64,000 nt of DNA from Polyangiaceae bacterium (GCA_025937835.1 JAICQO010000014.1:1-64000); one strand, 5' to 3'; numbered from the stretch's first letter, positions 52,539 through 60,963 are shown. The notes: generated by a model from the letters alone, not told the origin. A program made the numbers and translations.

Positions 52539-53824
52539 AGCCGCGACTCCTCGAGCTCGACCGCCGTCACGTCTGGCACCCGTACACCCAGGCGAGCAGC
52601 GCCCGCGAGCCGCTCTTGATCGAGCGCGCTTCGGGGTCGAGGCTCTACGACAGCGACGGCAAGAGCTACATCGACGCCAACTCGTCCTGGTATTGCGCCG
52701 TGCTCGGGCACGACCATCCGCGCCTGGTGGCGGCGCTGCGCGATCAGCTCGAGCGGTTGCCGCACGTCGCCCTCGCGGGCATCACGCACGAGCCCGCCGT
52801 GCTCCTGGCAGAGGCGCTCGTGCAGAAGGCCCCGGGCGAGCTCTCGCGCGTCTTTTACAGCGACGACGGCTCGACGGCGATCGAGTCGGCGCTGAAGCTG
52901 TGTGTGCAGTACTGGCATCAGAACGGTAAGCCCGAGCGGCGGCGCTTCGTGGCGCTCGACTCGGCGTTTCACGGCGAAACGCTGGGCGCGACGGCCGTCT
53001 CCGGCGTACCGGTGTTTCGCAGGCCGTTCGCCTCGGTCGTGTTGGATTGCGTGCATTTGCCGCCGGAGCTCGACGGGCCCGAACGCGCGTTCTCTGCGCT
53101 CGAAGCGCTGCTCGAGCGCGACGCGGCGCGGATCGCAGCGGTCGTGCTCGAGCCGGTCGTGCAGGCGGCGGGCGGGATGCGCATCTACGATCCGGCGTTG
53201 GTGCGTGCCGCGCGCGAGCTCACGCGCCGGCACGACGTGTTCCTGATCGTGGACGAGGTGTTCACCGGTTTCGGTCGCACCGGCCCGTACTGGGCACTCG
53301 AACACGCCGGCGTCGAGCCGGATCTGTTGTGTCTGGCGAAGGGGCTCGGCGGTGGGCTCTTGCCGTTTGCCGCGACGCTCGCCACCGAGCGCCTGTACGA
53401 GGGATTTCTGGGCGCTCCCGAGCGCACGTTCTTCTACGGTCACACGTTCTGCGGCAACCCGCTGGGCGCGCGCGTGGCCCTCGAGCTCTTGCGCGTCTAC
53501 GAGGACGAGCGGGTGATCGAGCAGGCAGAACCCAAGGCGCAGCGCATCGCACGCGCGTTTTCGCGCTTCGGCGAGCTGCCCGGCGTGGAACGCGCTCGCT
53601 CGCTGGGCATGGTGGCCGCGCTCGATCTGACCGCCGAAGGTTACCTCGGCACCCTGGGAAAGGCGGTCTACGCCGAGGCGCTCCGGCGCGGAGCGTACTT
53701 GCGACCGCTCGGCGACACGATCTACGTGACGCCGCCGATCAACATCCCCGACCCGGATTTGGACGAGCTGCTCGAGATCGTCGGTGCCTCGGTGCAGCAC
53801 GCGCTCGAGCAAGCGCGGCCTTGA
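52535..53824 (+). CDS. bioA: Adenosylmethionine-8-amino-7-oxononanoate aminotransferase
   Basis: BioA converts 7-keto-8-aminopelargonate to 7,8-diaminopelargonate in biotin synthesis, using S-adenosylmethionine as amino donor. The 429-residue fold-type I PLP enzyme shows the BioA opening DRRHVWHPYTQ, SWYCAVLGHDHP, the cofactor site YSDDGSTAIESALKLC, the FHGETLGA loop, DEVFTGFGRTG and the PLP lysine in CLAKGLGGG. The WHPYTQ segment separates BioA from other class III aminotransferases. No other bio genes are in the window. It overlaps the histidine kinase stop (ATGA). Confidence 0.95.
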   Translation: MKPRLLELDRRHVWHPYTQASSAREPLLIERASGSRLYDSDGKSYIDANSSWYCAVLGHDHPRLVAALRDQLERLPHVALAGITHEPAVLLAEALVQKAPGELSRVFYSDDGSTAIESALKLCVQYWHQNGKPERRRFVALDSAFHGETLGATAVSGVPVFRRPFASVVLDCVHLPPELDGPERAFSALEALLERDAARIAAVVLEPVVQAAGGMRIYDPALVRAARELTRRHDVFLIVDEVFTGFGRTGPYWALEHAGVEPDLLCLAKGLGGGLLPFAATLATERLYEGFLGAPERTFFYGHTFCGNPLGARVALELLRVYEDERVIEQAEPKAQRIARAFSRFGELPGVERARSLGMVAALDLTAEGYLGTLGKAVYAEALRRGAYLRPLGDTIYVTPPINIPDPDLDELLEIVGASVQHALEQARP

Positions 53825-53849
53825 CGCCGTCAGTCGCGGTCGAGAGTGC

Positions 53850-53855
53850 TAGTCT
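53850..53855 (+). promoter_or_regulatory. Candidate -10 element (TAGTCT), leaderless start
   Basis: TAGTCT lies 8 bases upstream of the ATG at 53864. The intervening cggcccca holds no ribosome site. TTGACG at 53821-53826 could be a -35 box, but the 23-base spacer is too long. Confidence 0.4.
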
Positions 53856-53863
53856 CGGCCCCA

Positions 53864-54217
53864 ATGGCCCAGCGCAAGCGCTACCTGTTCGTGTGTGTCA
53901 ACTCCCGGCCCGACGGCACCCCCAAGGGTTCCTGCGCGGCGCGCGGCGCGGTCGCCGTTCACACGGCGCTGAAGGAACAGCTCAAGGCACGCGGGCTCGC
54001 CGGGCTCGAGGCGCGTGCTTGCACCGCGAGCTGCCTCGACACGTGCTGGGTCGGCCCGAGCATCGCGGTCGAGCCGGACCACTATTTCTACGGTCGCGTC
54101 ACGCTCGCCGACGTGCCCGAAATCGTCGAAGCCCTGGCGCGCGGCGAACGCGTGGAGCGCCTGGTGTTGAAGCCAGAGGACTACATCGAACCGCGCGAGC
54201 TGAAGAAGCAGGCCTAG
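53864..54217 (+). CDS. Thioredoxin-like [2Fe-2S] ferredoxin
   Basis: A 117-residue electron carrier of the Shethna/NuoE-related thioredoxin-like ferredoxin family. Cluster ligands are likely C11 and C24 (CVNSRPDGTPKGSC) and C57 and C61 (SCLDTCWVGP), with an extra C53. The C-terminal IAVEPDHYFYGRV and the VTLADVPEIVEAL helix are typical. Redox partner is not evident. ATG 53864 was chosen over 53846 because it starts at the first strand. It lies 39 bases after bioA, the pathway ending in a radical-SAM/Fe-S step, but a functional link is speculative. Confidence 0.88.
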   Translation: MAQRKRYLFVCVNSRPDGTPKGSCAARGAVAVHTALKEQLKARGLAGLEARACTASCLDTCWVGPSIAVEPDHYFYGRVTLADVPEIVEALARGERVERLVLKPEDYIEPRELKKQA

Positions 54218-54221
54218 CTCG

Positions 54222-54548
54222 ATGCGGTCTTGGATAGTCTTCGCGCTCCTGGTATTCGGCTGCGCGAACGCTGCCAGCGAGGCGAAGCCGCGGTCGAGCT
54301 CCGGGCCAGCCAGCGCGCCGAAGCTCGCCTGTGAGCGTCCCGGCGATTGCGGACCTGGCAACACCTGCTGCACGACTCCGCTCTGGGACGGCACTTACTG
54401 CACGGCGCGCTGCGATCTCGCCAACAACGGCCAGGTTTGCTCCGCCGACTCCGACTGCCCCGAGCTCGGCGGGACGAAGACCCGCTGTTCGCCCGCCTCA
54501 CCGCTCGACGCTCCGGGCCTGCCGCCCGCGCTAAAGGTCTGCCAGTAA
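54222..54548 (+). CDS. Small Cys-rich lipoprotein
   Basis: A 108-residue exported protein: signal IVFALLVFGC with the lipid cysteine at residue 14, a Ser/Pro spacer, then a compact cysteine-rich part (CERPGDCGPGNTCCTT; YCTARCDLANNGQVCSADSD) with about nine cysteines in an EGF/knottin-like spacing. Such modules are common in myxobacterial lipoproteins, where C-x(5)-C-x(5)-C-C patterns recur. Function is unknown. It starts 4 bases after the ferredoxin stop and is convergent with the phosphoesterase gene, again 4 bases away. Confidence 0.78.
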   Translation: MRSWIVFALLVFGCANAASEAKPRSSSGPASAPKLACERPGDCGPGNTCCTTPLWDGTYCTARCDLANNGQVCSADSDCPELGGTKTRCSPASPLDAPGLPPALKVCQ

Positions 54549-54552
54549 CGGC

Positions 54553-55647
54553 TCAATCCACGCGCACGACGCTGACACTCGCACCGTCGCGCGCCGGATC
54601 CACCGTCACGGCCAGGAAGTGTCGACCGATCCCGTCGAAGCGCTCGGGGATCGCGCCGCCGCCGCCGCTGATGTACGCGGGGATGCCGGCGTTCTCGAAC
54701 GCGTAGTAGCTGTGGATGTGTCCGTAGAAAGTCATGTCCACGCGCCCCCGGCCGAGCAGCGACAGCAGCTTGGCGGCCTCGGCCCGGCTCGAGAACGCGC
54801 CGTTGCGGATCCCGAACGGGTCGAGCGGCGGCACGTGCATGAACACCAGGTGATTTTCCGAGCGGGATAGCTCCAGCCAGCCCTCGAGCCAGTCATAAAC
54901 TTCGGCGTCGATCGTGGCGCTCGCGGAGTCGAGGAACGTGAAGCGCACGCCGTGGAAGCGGAAGCTCTGGCTGCCCCGGCCGAAGTACTCGTAATACGGT
55001 AAGTCGGAGTCGCCGAGCTCGTGATTGCCGAGGGTGGTGAAGAGCGGCAGCGACAGGCTGCGCATCTTGCGCTGGAACTCCTCGAGCTGGCTGCGCTTGC
55101 CGCGCTGGGTGAGGTCTCCCGAGAACATCGCGAAGCGCGCCTCGCTGCGCTCGTTGATCTTGGCGAACACGTCTTCGACGCGATCGAGCGCCTCTTGCAC
55201 GTCCGCGAGCGCGATGAACTCGAACGGTTCGCGCGACTCGACGTCACGCGGCGCGAGCCGCAGCGAGTAGCGGGCGTTTCGCCGAACAGCGAGCGAGAAG
55301 CGCTTTTCGGTGGCGACCTCGGCGGAAAGCGTCGTGATGGTTACCGGAGCTCCGTTCTCGTCTTCGACCTGGAGCTCGGCGTCGGGGAGCGCGTTCCGCA
55401 CCAGCAACCTGAAGCTATCCGGGGCTCGCTCCCCGAGCGCGAGCGTCGCCTCGAGCGCCGGCGCATTGGCCCAAATTTCGAGGGCCGCCGCGTCCAGCCG
55501 GTGCACGGCCCCGAGCCCGTCCCGAATCTCCACGCGGTTTTCGGCGGCTTCGGCCTTGCCGATCGTGCGGTCTCGCTGGGCGCGCTCTCCGGCGATTTCG
55601 AGGCAGGCGCTGGCGAAGAGCCCCGCCAACAGCAGCTTTCGGATCAT
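54553..55647 (-). CDS. Calcineurin-like metallophosphoesterase lipoprotein
   Basis: A 364-residue exported phosphoesterase. The signal ends in ASAC (C15). An N-terminal beta domain (35-135) precedes the catalytic fold. Metal motifs are ALADVQ (D149, with Gln at the usual His position), FSGDL (G177-D178), LGNHE (207-210), FMHVP (H271) and YGHIH (309-312). It should cleave a phosphoester or pyrophosphate outside the cytoplasm; substrate unknown. The ATG at 55647 overlaps the upstream stop (ATGA), so it is the last gene of a four-gene minus-strand envelope operon. Confidence 0.9.
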   Translation of the reverse strand: MIRKLLLAGLFASACLEIAGERAQRDRTIGKAEAAENRVEIRDGLGAVHRLDAAALEIWANAPALEATLALGERAPDSFRLLVRNALPDAELQVEDENGAPVTITTLSAEVATEKRFSLAVRRNARYSLRLAPRDVESREPFEFIALADVQEALDRVEDVFAKINERSEARFAMFSGDLTQRGKRSQLEEFQRKMRSLSLPLFTTLGNHELGDSDLPYYEYFGRGSQSFRFHGVRFTFLDSASATIDAEVYDWLEGWLELSRSENHLVFMHVPPLDPFGIRNGAFSSRAEAAKLLSLLGRGRVDMTFYGHIHSYYAFENAGIPAYISGGGGAIPERFDGIGRHFLAVTVDPARDGASVSVVRVD

Positions 55648-56711
55648 GGTCGAGCTCCCGGTCGAAACAAGAGCGAGAGGCCGGTCGTGAACGCCGAGCC
55701 GTATTCGAATCCTAGCTCGGCGCCGAAGGCCGGCGTGAAAAACAGCCGCGTCGTCTGTTCGAGATGCCCGGCGTAACCCGCAGGCACGCCGGCGAAGCGC
55801 ATCCCACCCGCCAGCGTGTCGCGCCGGTGATCGTAGACGATCGCGGCTTCTCCGTGCACGCCGTCCGGGCGGCCCAGATAGATGCCGAAGCCGAGGCGTG
55901 CGAGCAGCTCGTCCGTCTGGTCTCCTTCGAGCCCGTCGTAGCGCAAGAATTCGCGCGCGTAGCCGAGCGAGGACTCGGCGAACGAGCCGGCGAGGTTCGA
56001 GTCCAGGTCCCCGAGGTCGAGCCGCGAGTCGAGCCGGAGCTCGAGCGCGGTCAGCCCGAAAGCGTCGTCGTGGTAGGCCTGCTCTGTCACGCCCGCCGTG
56101 ATGTCGAGCGCAGAGCCGGAGCGCGCCGCGCGCCCGGGGCGTGCTCCGAGCAGCCGGCGCGCCACGAACAGCGAGTAGCGATACGTCGCCGCATCCAGCC
56201 CGAGCTCGAAACCCGGAGAAAGTCGCAGCCCGCCCGCTTCCAGCGAAAAGCCGTGGGACCAGAAATACTCGTGGGAAAACAGCGGGTCGTAGACGTAGAG
56301 CAAGCCGGAGCGGATCTCGAACCGCGGCGGCTCCGGCTCGGGCGCGCCGGTTCCAGCTTCGGGCGCGAGCACGCCGTACACGTCTGCGAGCAGCGTCACT
56401 CCGAACAAGCCGAGGCCGCCGAGCGCGCCGATCGCGAAAGGCGTGACCGTGTACTGAGACGCACCCGTCAGCGCGAGCCCGCCAAGAGACACGCCGGCCG
56501 AGCCGAGCCCGATGCCTTCGTACAACAGCAGCAGGCGAGCGGTCTTCGCTCGACCGGCTACCCAGTGACCGCTGCCGTGCACGAGCACGCCCGGCACGAG
56601 AGCAGCGGTCGCTGCCAGCGCACGCCGCGCAGGGCTCGGCGTGGCCGGCCGCTGTGCGGGTTCTCGCGCAGGTTCCGCGCGCGCCGCAGGCGCTGCAAGC
56701 GCGACCAGCAG
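55644..56711 (-). CDS. Probable outer-membrane protein, uncertain start
   Basis: About 355 residues. A signal-like stretch (LLVALAAPAARAEP) is followed by a small hydrophobic region (ATAALVPGVLVHGSGHWVAG; GIGLGSAGVSLGGLALTG) and then a beta-rich C-terminal half with alternating aromatic strands (EIRSGLLYVYDPLFSHEYFW; LELRLDSRLDLGD) ending in FRPGARP. No ATG, GTG or TTG lies at the expected start; the nearest codons are CTG at 56711 and 56708, so the start is a guess. The longer frame runs back inside the upstream lipoprotein gene. It overlaps the phosphoesterase start. Confidence 0.65.
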   Translation of the reverse strand: MLVALAAPAARAEPAREPAQRPATPSPARRALAATAALVPGVLVHGSGHWVAGRAKTARLLLLYEGIGLGSAGVSLGGLALTGASQYTVTPFAIGALGGLGLFGVTLLADVYGVLAPEAGTGAPEPEPPRFEIRSGLLYVYDPLFSHEYFWSHGFSLEAGGLRLSPGFELGLDAATYRYSLFVARRLLGARPGRAARSGSALDITAGVTEQAYHDDAFGLTALELRLDSRLDLGDLDSNLAGSFAESSLGYAREFLRYDGLEGDQTDELLARLGFGIYLGRPDGVHGEAAIVYDHRRDTLAGGMRFAGVPAGYAGHLEQTTRLFFTPAFGAELGFEYGSAFTTGLSLLFRPGARP

Positions 56712-56743
56712 CGAGACTTGCGAGAACTGACGCTTGGCTCGGA

Positions 56744-57064
56744 TTAGGGCCCGATGTCCTTCTTCAGTTTGTCGAGCTCGGCCTGAGCGTTGCTGTCGGT
56801 GATGTCGCGCGCTGCGACCTGCTCGAAGTCCTCGGGGACGGGGATCTGCGCGTCGCTCGCGCTCGGGCCCGTGGGGGACGCGACGGTGGCGGTGGCCGGA
56901 GTGATGACCGTGGGCACCGCCATCGCCGAAGCCAGCGCAGAAGCCGAAGCCAGCATCGCCTCCGCCTTCTTCTTCTGGTTGAGCTGATCCATCAGCTTGC
57001 TGCAGCCCAGAGGCCCCGCCAGGGCCAGACCCACACACAGACTCAGATTCAGAACACGGTTCAC
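56744..57064 (-). CDS. Small lipoprotein, unknown function
   Basis: A 106-residue protein. GTG at 57064 gives signal LSLCVGLALAGPLGC with the lipid cysteine at residue 21, followed by a Lys/Ala-rich helix (KLMDQLNQKKKAEAMLASAS), a Thr/Ala/Pro stretch and an acidic helical tail (NAQAELDKLKKDIGP). It resembles small Lpp-like or adaptor lipoproteins in size only. Its start overlaps the stop of the upstream gene (GTGA). No family is recognised. Confidence 0.72.
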   Translation of the reverse strand: MNRVLNLSLCVGLALAGPLGCSKLMDQLNQKKKAEAMLASASALASAMAVPTVITPATATVASPTGPSASDAQIPVPEDFEQVAARDITDSNAQAELDKLKKDIGP

Positions 57065-57651
57065 GGTTTGCCTCCCGAGGCGCGCAGCGCGTTCATCGCG
57101 GTGCCATGGCGAAGCTCTTCTTTCGTGACGAGACCGTCCACGGCCTCGATCATCGACAGCTTCTTCTTGTCTTCCGCCAGGGTGCGGATGCGGGCCAGCC
57201 GAGCCACTCGCTCGGCGTGCGTCTTCAGCTCCTGGCGCGCGGCTTCGCTGTCCACGAGCGAGCCCCAGCGCTCGCGTAGACGCGTGACCGTCGCCTTGCG
57301 TCGCTCGTCGCGGGTGCGATCGAGCTCGGCCAGGGTTTCCGCGGCCTTCGAGGTCGTGGTCGTGGTCGTGGTCGTGGCCGTGGTTCCGCCTTTGGGCTCG
57401 GCTTTGGGCTTGCCGCCGGCGCCGCCGCTGCCGCCCGTGCTGGTCTTGCCGCCGGTGCTGGCGGTGCTGCTCGCTCCGGCCTTGCCCTCCATCTCTTGCT
57501 TCTTCTTCAGCAGCAGCTTGCGCGCTTCCTCGAGCTTCTTGCGCATCTCGTCGAGCTTTGCGTTCGGCGGCGGAGCGTCGCCAGCGCGGGCGTCGGGTAA
57601 GGCGAATGCGGAAAGAGCGAGAAACGCAGCAGTAGCGAAAAAGTGTCGCAT
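57061..57651 (-). CDS. Exported coiled-coil protein with Thr-repeat linker
   Basis: A 196-residue protein with a signal peptide (FFATAAFLALSAFALPDARA), so periplasmic or outer surface. A coiled-coil segment (KLDEMRKKLEEARKLLLKKK) is followed by a Gly/Ser/Lys linker with a run of eight Thr (positions from about 97), then a second helical region (LDRTRDERRKATVTRLRERW). The Thr run is encoded by a hexanucleotide repeat at 57352-57384. No catalytic motif. It heads the four-gene minus-strand operon and is divergent from the OmpA-like operon across 116 bases. ATG 57651 was chosen for its signal peptide. Confidence 0.75.
   Translation of the reverse strand: MRHFFATAAFLALSAFALPDARAGDAPPPNAKLDEMRKKLEEARKLLLKKKQEMEGKAGASSTASTGGKTSTGGSGGAGGKPKAEPKGGTTATTTTTTTTSKAAETLAELDRTRDERRKATVTRLRERWGSLVDSEAARQELKTHAERVARLARIRTLAEDKKKLSMIEAVDGLVTKEELRHGTAMNALRASGGKP
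57352..57384. repeat. Hexanucleotide microsatellite (GGTCGT)n
   Basis: About five and a half copies of ggtcgt, one with a C substitution, inside the coiled-coil protein gene. On the coding strand it reads alternating ACC/ACG (poly-Thr). The unit is a multiple of three, so expansion would lengthen the linker in frame. Confidence 0.8.
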
Positions 57652-57751
57652 GGCGGAAGGCGAGCCTACCACCCTCGGACTCGCCCAGGGAACAGCGGAT
57701 TAGGAGCCCCGGTTTCGGGTCCTCGAGCGATCACCGTCATTGCGCCTGGGC

Positions 57752-57757
57752 TATAGT
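57752..57757 (+). promoter_or_regulatory. Candidate -10 element (TATAGT) for the OmpA-like operon
   Basis: TATAGT is a strong -10 match, 10 bases upstream of the GTG at 57768, with only cgcggccccg between. No ribosome site is visible. It lies in the 116-base gap between two divergent envelope operons. Confidence 0.45.
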
Positions 57758-57767
57758 CGCGGCCCCG

Positions 57768-59357
57768 GTGAGACGCTTTCGGTCGTTCGCGAACCTCGCC
57801 CGCATTGGGTCGAGCGTCTTCAGCCTGGCGATAGCGTCGCCCAGCCGGGCCGACCCGGGAACGAACTTGCTGGCGGAGCCCGCGCCCGCCGGTGACGCGG
57901 CGTTGCTCGTGCCCTCCGCCGATGCGCGAGGCAACGGGACACTGCGGGCTCGCCTGGTCTTCGACTACGCCGTCGAACCGCTGGTCTTGATCCAGTCCGA
58001 TCAGAGCACGCGCGACGTGGTGTCGGCCGAGCGCACGGCGCACCTCGGGCTGTCGTTCAGCGCGTTCCACCGGCTGCTCGCGTACGCCAACCTGCCGCTC
58101 TCGACCGCCGTGGCCGGCGGGGAGCTCAGGAATCGCGGCGTCGATCTGGCGCCACCCGACGACGGCGCCGGTCTCGGCGACGTGCGTCTCGGTGCGCGCG
58201 TGCACTGGCTCGGCCCGCTGGAAGATGGCTTTCAACTCGCGAACGCCGCAGAGCTATGGCTGCCCACCGGTAGCGAAGCCCGCTATAGCGGCGACGGCCA
58301 GCCGAGGGCTCGTTTGCTCGCGTTGGGGGGCCTCTCGAAGCGGCGTTTCGCCGGCTCCGTGCAGGTCGGCCTGGGCTTTCGCGGCGCGGAGGCCTTGCCC
58401 GGCATCCTGCCCACGCGCGTCGGCCGCACGCTCGAGCTCGGGCTCGCGGCGCGCGCGCCGCTCGATCGCGGCGGCCACGTCTGGGTCGGGCCCGAGCTCG
58501 AAGCCAAGCTCGGCTTCGGCGACGGCGCCCGCCCGTTCGATCCGCGGAGCAGCGTGGCGCAGGCGTTGCTCGCGCTGCGCGTGCACCCGGTGCTCGGCGC
58601 GCTCGAGCTCGGCGCGGCGCTCGGCCCGGGTCTCGGTCGAGGCGCGGGCAGCCCGGACTACCGCGTCCTCGCTTTCGTCGGCTTCTCGCCGGAGGCGCCG
58701 CCGCCGCCACCCGACGCGGACTCCGACGGCGTGCCCGACGCTGCCGACATCTGTCTCAACCTCCCGGGAGAGCCGTCGAAGGATCCGTTGATGAACGGTT
58801 GCCCCGAGGCGCCGCTCGACAGCGACGGCGATTCGATCCCCGACGGCTTCGATGCTTGCCCTCGAGAGCCGGGCGAGCCGACCGGCGTGCGTCGCACGCA
58901 TGGCTGCCCGAAGTCCGCGCTTCCCGTGGCGCCCCCCACCGTGGCGCCCCCCGCTCCGTTGCCGGAACCGCCCGCCGCGACGGTCTCCGAACACGCGATC
59001 ACGATCTCCGAACAAGTGCAGTTCGAGACCGGAACCGCGGTGATTCGCCCCGAGAGCGAGGCAATCCTCGGCGCGGTTCGGCGCGCGCTGCACGAACACC
59101 CCGAGATCCGGCTGCTCGAGATCCAGGGGCACACCGACGACACCGGCACGCCCGAGTTGAACCAGCGCTTGTCGCAAGAGCGCGCCGCGGCCGTGCTCGC
59201 CTGGCTCGTCGCGCACGGTGTCGACGCCGCGCGGCTGCGTCCGGTCGGCTACGGCCAGACCCAGCCGCTCGCCGACAACACGAGTGACGAAGGCCGCGCC
59301 ACGAACCGCCGCGTCGAGTTCCGGATCCTCGAACGGGACACGGAGAAACGACCGTGA
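57768..59357 (+). CDS. OmpA-family outer-membrane protein with thrombospondin type 3 repeats
   Basis: A 529-residue protein. It has a signal (SSVFSLAIASPSRA), a beta-barrel-like N-terminal domain (30-310; strands such as LGLSFSAFHRLLAYANLPL and LELGLAARAPLDRGGHVWVG), and TSP3 calcium-binding repeats (about 318-370; DADSDGVPDAADICLN and DSDGDSIPDGFDACP). A Pro/Ala linker leads to a C-terminal OmpA peptidoglycan-binding domain (EIQGHTDDTGTPELNQRLSQ; RPVGYGQTQPLA; RATNRRVEF). It should link outer membrane to peptidoglycan. It starts at GTG and overlaps the next gene (GTGA), heading a four-gene operon. Confidence 0.92.
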   Translation: MRRFRSFANLARIGSSVFSLAIASPSRADPGTNLLAEPAPAGDAALLVPSADARGNGTLRARLVFDYAVEPLVLIQSDQSTRDVVSAERTAHLGLSFSAFHRLLAYANLPLSTAVAGGELRNRGVDLAPPDDGAGLGDVRLGARVHWLGPLEDGFQLANAAELWLPTGSEARYSGDGQPRARLLALGGLSKRRFAGSVQVGLGFRGAEALPGILPTRVGRTLELGLAARAPLDRGGHVWVGPELEAKLGFGDGARPFDPRSSVAQALLALRVHPVLGALELGAALGPGLGRGAGSPDYRVLAFVGFSPEAPPPPPDADSDGVPDAADICLNLPGEPSKDPLMNGCPEAPLDSDGDSIPDGFDACPREPGEPTGVRRTHGCPKSALPVAPPTVAPPAPLPEPPAATVSEHAITISEQVQFETGTAVIRPESEAILGAVRRALHEHPEIRLLEIQGHTDDTGTPELNQRLSQERAAAVLAWLVAHGVDAARLRPVGYGQTQPLADNTSDEGRATNRRVEFRILERDTEKRP

Positions 59358-60592
59358 GGCTCCGCGGATTGGCGCTGACAGCGGCCGTGCTGCTCGCCTT
59401 CGGCGGCAACCGCGTCGTGCACGCCGAAGAGAAGAGCTCGCTCGGCCCCAGCATCCTCAAGGTGCCGATGCTCGAGCGCCACGCCGAGCAGGGCATCCTG
59501 ACGCCCGTGCCGCTCGACCTCGAGCTCCCCGACGATTTGCCGGCGCGCCGCGTGCTCGTTCACTACCGGATCCACGGCTCGAAGGAGTGGAGGACGCTCG
59601 AGCTCTTGCGCTACGGCAAGCGCTGGGTCGGAGCGATCCCGTGCCTCGAGGTCAGCACGATCACCGGTGACGTCTCGTACTACGTCCGCATCCACGACGC
59701 CGCCGGCAGCGTGATCGCTTATAGCGGTTCGCGGCACAGCCCCTATCGCGTCACGATCAAACACGACACGGAGCTCGCGCGCTCCGCCTCGGCCCCCGCC
59801 CGCTGCCCTGATCCCGCCGATTGTCCGCCGGGCCTCTTGGGCTGCCCGAGCGCCACGGTCGAGCGCATCCCCTGCCGCTCCGACTCGGACTGTGAGGGCG
59901 GGACGAGCTGCGGCTGGGACGGCTTCTGCGAGCTCGACGAGCGGTCGCACCACTGGCTCGCGCTCGATCTGGAAGCGGGCCTCGGCGTGGTCTCCGGGAC
60001 CGGCGCCTGCAGCGTTCCGAGTCAGGAGAACGAGGGCTACGCCTGTTATCGCGAGAGCGACGGAGCGACTTACACTGGACGCCCCGTCTACACCAACGAA
60101 CCGCTCGCAGTGGGGACCACGCCGGTGCGGATCGTGCTCGGCTACGAACATCTGCTCAACGAGAACACGCTGCTCGGGGCGCGCTTCGGCTACGCGTTTT
60201 CTGGCGCTGGGCCGAAGCCGCGCGGAGGGGTCGACTTCGTGCCGTTTTCGGGCGAGCTCCGCGCCACGCACGTGTTCGGCACGGACCCGTTCGCCAGCAC
60301 GGGGCTCCGGCCGTTCGCGCTGGCGGCGGCCGGCTACGCGCAGCACGACATCCAGGTCACCGTGCATGCGCGGCACGACCTCGGATACGCCGTCGATCAG
60401 GGCGGCAACGACTGGGACCAGGACCTCGAAACCTGGCGTCGCGCCGGTGATGCTTACGTCGGCGTCGGCGGCGGGCTGTGGTGGCTCACGAGCCAGGGCT
60501 TCGGCGTTGCCGGCGAGCTGCGAGCGGTCCAAGCTTTTCCGTACGGAGCGTTCGTCATGACCTGCGATGCCGGGATCCGGGTGGGGTTTTGA
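59354..60592 (+). CDS. Outer-membrane beta-barrel-like protein
   Basis: A 412-residue protein with a signal peptide (LALTAAVLLAFGGNRVVHA). The N-terminal 110 residues form a beta domain (LPARRVLVHYRIHGSKEWRT). A Cys-rich insert follows (CPDPADCPPGLLGCPS; CRSDSDCEGGTSCGWDGFC) with EGF/EB-like spacing. The C-terminal 200 residues have alternating strands and end in GIRVGF, a typical barrel C-terminus. Co-transcription with the OmpA-like protein suggests an envelope complex. It starts at GTG overlapping the previous stop, and its own stop overlaps the following ATG (TGATG). Confidence 0.8.
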   Translation: MRLRGLALTAAVLLAFGGNRVVHAEEKSSLGPSILKVPMLERHAEQGILTPVPLDLELPDDLPARRVLVHYRIHGSKEWRTLELLRYGKRWVGAIPCLEVSTITGDVSYYVRIHDAAGSVIAYSGSRHSPYRVTIKHDTELARSASAPARCPDPADCPPGLLGCPSATVERIPCRSDSDCEGGTSCGWDGFCELDERSHHWLALDLEAGLGVVSGTGACSVPSQENEGYACYRESDGATYTGRPVYTNEPLAVGTTPVRIVLGYEHLLNENTLLGARFGYAFSGAGPKPRGGVDFVPFSGELRATHVFGTDPFASTGLRPFALAAAGYAQHDIQVTVHARHDLGYAVDQGGNDWDQDLETWRRAGDAYVGVGGGLWWLTSQGFGVAGELRAVQAFPYGAFVMTCDAGIRVGF

Positions 60593-60963
60593 TGCTGTTG
60601 CGCCGCGTGTTCCTGGGGTTCGGGCTGCTCCTGCTCGGTTGCTCCGCCGACTCCGTGGACGAACGTGAGCCGACGCTCGATACGATCGGCGTGTTCGTGG
60701 CGCGCAGCGAGCCGGGGGGCGGCTACAAGCTGCACCGGGTGCTGTATGCGCTGCGGCTTCAGACCGACGACACGTCGCTGTTCATCACCACCTATTCGGG
60801 CATCGCGCGCACACTCGACGACGCTCGCGCTCGGGCGCGCTCGGGCCCGTTGCCGGTAGACGTCGACGTGCAGGTCGTGTCGCAGCGCCAGTTCGCCTCG
60901 GTGCCGTACGAGATCGTGTGGTTTCGCAGCCTGACGCCCGATGAACGAAAGCGCGTCCAATGA
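60592..60963 (+). CDS. Small lipoprotein, unknown function
   Basis: A 123-residue protein with signal FLGFGLLLLGCSADS (lipid cysteine at residue 17). The mature part is a small alpha/beta domain (TIGVFVARSEPGGGYKLHRV; DDTSLFITTYSGIARTLDDA; PVDVDVQVVSQRQFASVPYE). I do not recognise a family. The ATG overlaps the barrel gene's stop and its own stop overlaps the next gene's ATG (ATGA), so all four genes of this operon are tightly coupled. Confidence 0.75.
   Translation: MLLRRVFLGFGLLLLGCSADSVDEREPTLDTIGVFVARSEPGGGYKLHRVLYALRLQTDDTSLFITTYSGIARTLDDARARARSGPLPVDVDVQVVSQRQFASVPYEIVWFRSLTPDERKRVQ

Noticed and set aside
54664-54700. Missing His in the first metallophosphoesterase motif (DVQ) as a sign of inactivation
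   Set aside because: The other four metal motifs are intact, and I recall D-x-Q variants in active members of the superfamily, so loss of function is not supported.
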